Source of the DNA: Atherix ibis
Taxonomy: Eukaryota; Arthropoda; Insecta; Diptera; Athericidae
NCBI GenBank assembly: GCA_958298945.1
Contig: OY282605.1
Location: 23,352,811 to 23,416,810, forward strand
Reading direction: 5' to 3'
Length of the DNA stretch: 64,000 nt
The notes beneath the pieces are model-generated. The model had not been told where the DNA came from. It ran no database searches and was given only the letters and a program-made list of their open reading frames with translations. Of this stretch, positions 60,005 through 64,000 are shown piece after piece. Position numbers and translations under genes: made by a program. Position 1 is the stretch's first letter, and the number at the start of each line of letters is the position of its first letter.

Positions 60005-60415
60005 GTAAGTTTTAATACTACAAAATTAGTAATTGCAATAAATAATAAATAAATAATATTTTATTCACTATATATAATTTAATAAATAATATATGGTATA
60101 GTTAAATAAATAAATAAATAATATTTTAAAATAGAATACTGTGTATTGCACATGCCTATTTAAATTACCATTAATTCTGCATTTTTGGAATGGATATTAA
60201 TTTGTGCACATAAATAACTTGCAATTCATATTTTTGTACACTCTTCCCTACTTTAAAAATTCTGTTTTAATAAATAATATACAGTGAAATAAATAAAATG
60301 AAAATCAATAATAAATAAATAAATATTTAAAAATAGAATACTGTGTTTTATTGTATATTTACAAAACTAATTCCATCAAACAACAAGACCCGCAATATTA
60401 AAAAAATCTGCTTCT
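60005..60415. other. AT-rich DNA with AAAT repeats
   Basis: TAAATAAATAAATAA-type runs at 60040-60130 and 60290-60330; two similar ~90-bp stretches (60090-60150 and 60285-60365) both contain AAATAGAATACTGTGT. No coding sequence. Confidence 0.5.
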
Positions 60416-60649
60416 TTACGCATAAATGATATCACATATGAAAAATGGCTTTAAACGAACCGCTTCAATCGCATACTGAACTTTTAAATTGGCCCCCAAT
60501 GATTTACGCCGTTTCTGTTGTATTGCATGTCTGTGCGTTCTACGAATGTATTGCCAACAAAATTTGGACAGAATTTTTGTGTAGAGGCCTATCCAGTTCT
60601 TCTTTAATCTAAGGTATTTTCCAAACCACGAAACGAATAATCTCGTTTA
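60416..60649 (-). CDS. Open stretch of 77 codons, unrecognised
   Basis: Minus-strand frame without ATG, cut on its upstream side by the DD41D derivative at 60651 and ending TAA at 60416-60418. Basic and aromatic: LFVSWFGKYLRLKKNWIGLY, KILSKFCWQYIRRTHRHAIQ, QKRRKSLGANLKVQYAIEAV. The composition contrasts with the surrounding AT-rich DNA. Might be an exon or a transposase piece; no family recognised. Confidence 0.25.
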
Positions 60650-60650
60650 A

Positions 60651-61380
60651 CAGGGTGGACCATTTAGAAGTTCCATTTTAAAAAGTAAATTAAAAAAAAC
60701 TAGTGTATGTTTTTTCAAGGGGATTTTCTGAGCCCCAGATGCGACAATTTTGTTTGTTGACATACCCACCGAGGTGGAAATGGGCCTCATCCGAAACGAT
60801 GATTTTTCGGTAAAAATGCTCATCTTCGGCCAATTGATCTTGAGCCCATTAGGCAAACCGAAAACGCATCGGATGGTCATGCGGCTTTAGCTGTTTGACT
60901 AATTGAACTTTGTAAGCTTCCATACCGAGGTCTTGGTGCAAAATTCTCAATAGAGAAGTGCGAGAAATGTTCAATTCCTGAGAACGGTAACAAGTTGATA
61001 TTGATGGATGATCACGGACATTTTCAACAACGGCGGCAATATTCTCGGTCGTACGCACTGTCTTCGAACGGGAACGAGTTGCTTTGGCAACCAATAAGCC
61101 AGTTTCGCGAAATCGCTGCACGAATTTGCCCACAAATTCACGTGATGACATTCGATCTTTACTCTTTTTTTTTAAAATTTCTCACAGTTTGGGTTGAAGA
61201 CTCACCACTTTGGAAGTAATTTCTCAATATTTCCCATTTTTTCTTCAAGCGTATGGATTACCATTTCGTAAAATTCTGACTTTCAACTAACAATCTGTCA
61301 ATTCGTGTTGACATTTAACACTCTAGTACTTCAAATAAATAGTAGTTCAAAATGGAACCGCTAGATGGACCACCCTATAC
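60651..61380 (-). mobile_element. DD41D derivative lacking the catalytic core
   Basis: A 730-bp relative of the element at 49442-50640. Ends: CAGGGTGGACCATTTAGAAG and, inverted, TAGGGTGGTCCATCTAGCGG, about 29 bp with few mismatches; TA follows the right end, while the left TA is not obvious (TTAA). The whole middle from the second catalytic Asp to the C-terminus is deleted; the left end is joined directly to the first-Asp region at about 60720. Confidence 0.87.
60720..61163 (-). pseudogene. DD41D transposase N-terminal region
   Basis: Minus strand: SKDRMSSREFVGKFVQRFRE (initial Met codon changed to AAG; Met at 61151 available), KTVRTTENIAAVVENVRDHP, SISTCYRSQELNISRTSLLR, ILHQDLGMEAYKVQLVKQLK, then FAxWAQDQLAEDEHFYRKII, SDEAHFHLGGYVNKQNCRIW and a break. 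It retains the 28 codons that the copy at 49.5 kb has lost and reads through (Lys) where that copy has a stop. Confidence 0.85.
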
Positions 61381-64000
61381 ATTAAATAATATAAAAGCAC
61401 GTTTGTCACAAAGAAACAAACTGCAGAGTGTAGATGGGAGTCATTTAATTGATATTTCATAAATATTAGCGTAAATTTGGTTATCCACATGTGAGAATAA
61501 ATTAACGGTGACTTTTATTTTCAAAACAATGTCAACACCATTAATAAAACATAAACGCGGACTTTTTCTTACCTCTTTTTAATGTCTACACAATAAATAT
61601 AGAGAAAGTTATTCAGAACATTTCTGATATTAGATAAATAAATAATCTGCAAATAATTTTTATTCATGTATCAAATAATTTTCCATTTACACATGCTTCC
61701 ATTAATATAAAAATATCATTAATGCCGGTCACATTTTTCTTTTTATTATGATAATAAAATAATATTTTTTTATATTTCCAAAAAACCATCATCCATCGTT
61801 AACATATTATCTGAGAACATATAAACGTGGTTCGTAAAATTTAATTCCATTGAAGAGAATGAGAATAAATAACTCCATATCCACAACGTGATAATTGCAC
61901 AACATTAGAATTAGAATTAAATTTAATAAATATTTTATTAAATGAGATAACAAATTTTAAAAATCTTCAATAGAAGAAAAACAAAAAAATTATTATTGTT
62001 AGATCGTAAACACACCCATATGTATAAAAAAACAATATTTTTATTGGAATAATCATAACATCGTGTTGATATTCGTATTTTAACGTTCGTTGGATGATTT
62101 TTCTAATTAGATTTATTTTCTCTTCTTACAGAATTCAATTAACAACTGTGGATACGTTTGTCTGTCTGTCTGTCTACTTGTGTACTTTATTTTAAAATAA
62201 TAAACACGTACGTACGCACATATTTAGGTGATAATTTTTTTTTAATTTTTATTATTATTAATTTTGCAAACGTAAACTACCCATGAAAAAAAAATTCAAT
62301 TATTTTTTCGCACGATTATTAAAGTGCGCACATTTCAATGACAATCATTAACAGAAATGAGGGAATTTTTGAATTTTTTTAAAAATAATAACAAACATGT
62401 TCACAGTTTTAATTTAAAAAATATTTAAATTTAAAAAAAAAAATTTCTCATTTGGCTACCATCTCCTTGTACGTGTATGTGATTTTTATTTGTTTTTTTT
62501 TTTGGTAAAGAAAAATTGTGTAAGAAAAACTGGTTGAACTGACTTAACGAAAGTGATCTGTCAAAGCGGATGAATTTTGCTCCATTTACTTAGAAAGAAC
62601 AATATTTTTTGTGTTTTTGTTTGTTTTATTATTGTTTTTTTTTTGTTGCATATACTGACAAAATTGCATATAAACTCACTCACACATTGTAAATTATAAC
62701 TTTTTTTTTTAAATAACATTGCCAGACGTAGCATCTATTTGATCTTTTAGATTTTATAGAATTTTTTATTAGAAAATGTACATACACAACACAAAATCCG
62801 CAAAATTTTGTTGGATATATTTTGAATCCTTTATGGATTATTTAACAATAATTCCCAAAAGTGCTGTTTTAAATTTGATTAGCCAAATTGTTGATTTGGC
62901 AGTTTATGTTATTCGGTGTTGTTTTGTAGAGAAAAAAAAAGAATATAAGAAAACTCACTTTTATGTAAATGTGTATTCGAGAAAAAAAAACATATTATGA
63001 AAAAAAAAACTTATTCAAGGAAATTCCATATTGATTATAGCAAACCTTCTTACGCGTGTTGTTTTTATCAGCTTCCAAAAGAAATTCTTATAAAATAAAA
63101 AAATAAAATAAATGCCAATTTTACACATAAAACAGCGATTGTTGAATGTTTGCGAACATCTCTTTAATATGCTTCTCGCACTAACACAAAAGTTTTGTCA
63201 TATTTTCGATTTTTTTTTTTCGTTTGTTGATAATGTTAAATTGAAAATCTTACTAAATGAACACAAATCCAATGAATTTAATAATCATTCGTTTCTATAC
63301 TTATTTTACAAGATTTCGGACATTATTTGCATTCGCGGATGGTTACAATACGGCAGGTGTAAGACATGCAGTCCAGAGAAGATGCTGCGTTTTCACAAGA
63401 TTTTCTTTTCTTTCACACGTGCATAAGTATGTGTATACATTTATTATAATATATTCATATAATATACAAATAATTTTATAAAAAAAAAAATTCTGTTCGT
63501 AAAAAGAGCACAAAAAAAATTACCAAAAAAGAAAAAATACTATAGACCGAAACACGAACTTCTTCTATATACTCTGACAAGCATCACAATTGACGGCCAA
63601 CTGAACCAAAAACAATAGTTCAAAAAAAATTTTCCCATTTCAGTTTGCAACCCTGCTATTGGAATTCTCTATTCTGTCGTAGATGTCAGAGACAAAATAA
63701 TGGAGAGAGTGCTTCATAAATGATGGAACATCAAAATTCGGTTCAAGAAATTTAAGAATATTTAATTTTACATAATTTTATATATAATAAAACTAATCTA
63801 TTTATTGATTATATTGATTCTAATTTTATTAAATAACTGTTATATTGTGAAATTTGTTTGAAAAAAATTTCGGATGGCAAACATTTGTAAGGTTTTTTTA
63901 CTAGGCGTACAAACAAATTTATATACAAAACTAAGTTGAAAAATTATTAATAAATATTGTAATTTTGGATAAATATCTCTCCATATAAATTATTTTTAAT
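61381..64000. other. AT-rich intergenic DNA
   Basis: No gene, RNA or transposon recognised. Small features: a (TCTG)4-type microsatellite at about 62158-62173; long A and T runs. Short frames at 62776-63000 and 63112-63426 have no motif. The region 63240-63420 is slightly less AT-rich. Confidence 0.45.

Noticed and set aside
62158..62173. Short array of TCTG units considered as a CRISPR-like or regulatory repeat
   Set aside because: It is a simple four-unit microsatellite; there are no spacers, and the window is eukaryotic.

Overview
This window is AT-rich nuclear DNA from an insect, most likely a higher fly. The best evidence is one intact intron-containing gene, an ACK-family non-receptor tyrosine kinase on the minus strand (34837-38697). 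It has five coding exons with GT-AG junctions that join in frame into a 1169-residue protein. The intergenic style and the mixture of transposons fit a tephritid-type fly, but I cannot name the species.

Almost everything else recognisable is transposon. By rough tally, recognisable elements and relics cover at least a third of the window. (1) Mariner family A has end CCAGGTGTATAAGCTT and a Mos1-like protein; five copies at 3.3, 7.7, 21.5, 25.2 and 42.1 kb, all deleted or broken. (2) Mariner family B has end CGAGGTCTGTTCAAAAAG; eight copies at 15.7, 22.4, 27.8, 30.6, 33.1, 39.0, 46.4 and 58.0 kb, several rearranged into head-to-head fold-back elements. (3) Single mellifera-like or related mariners lie at 42.1-43.6, 51.8-53.1 and 53.4-54.7 kb. 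(4) DD41D mariner-type elements lie at 2.0, 48.3, 49.4 and 60.7 kb, together with a swarm of very old relics of a related family whose ends contain GTTATCCA. (5) A Tc1 element at 55.7-57.4 kb has a full-length open transposase frame whose last catalytic Glu is replaced by Lys. (6) Jockey-type non-LTR retrotransposon debris lies at about 0.4-0.6 and 7.0-9.0 kb.

Layout: 1-18.6 kb is AT-rich DNA with jockey, mariner and relic insertions, plus one small unrecognised Cys/Trp-rich coding stretch at 3.1 kb. At 18.7-19.2 kb is a GC-richer island with a possible first exon. From 21 to 34 kb there are many family B mariners and repeats. From 34.8 to 38.7 kb is the ACK gene; its 5' non-coding exon and promoter lie further right, so the fold-back mariner at 39.0-39.8 kb probably sits in its first intron. 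From 41.9 to 44.1 kb is a three-level nest: a family A mariner in a mellifera-like mariner in an old DD41D relic. From 46 to 61 kb is a transposon-rich block with a THAP-domain exon pair (59.4-60.0 kb), the only other sign of a cellular gene. From 61.4 to 64 kb nothing was recognised.

The most unusual signal is the family B fold-back lineage: three elements have the 5' end at both termini as inverted repeats of roughly 170-200 bp, and share one junction just after the first codons of the transposase.
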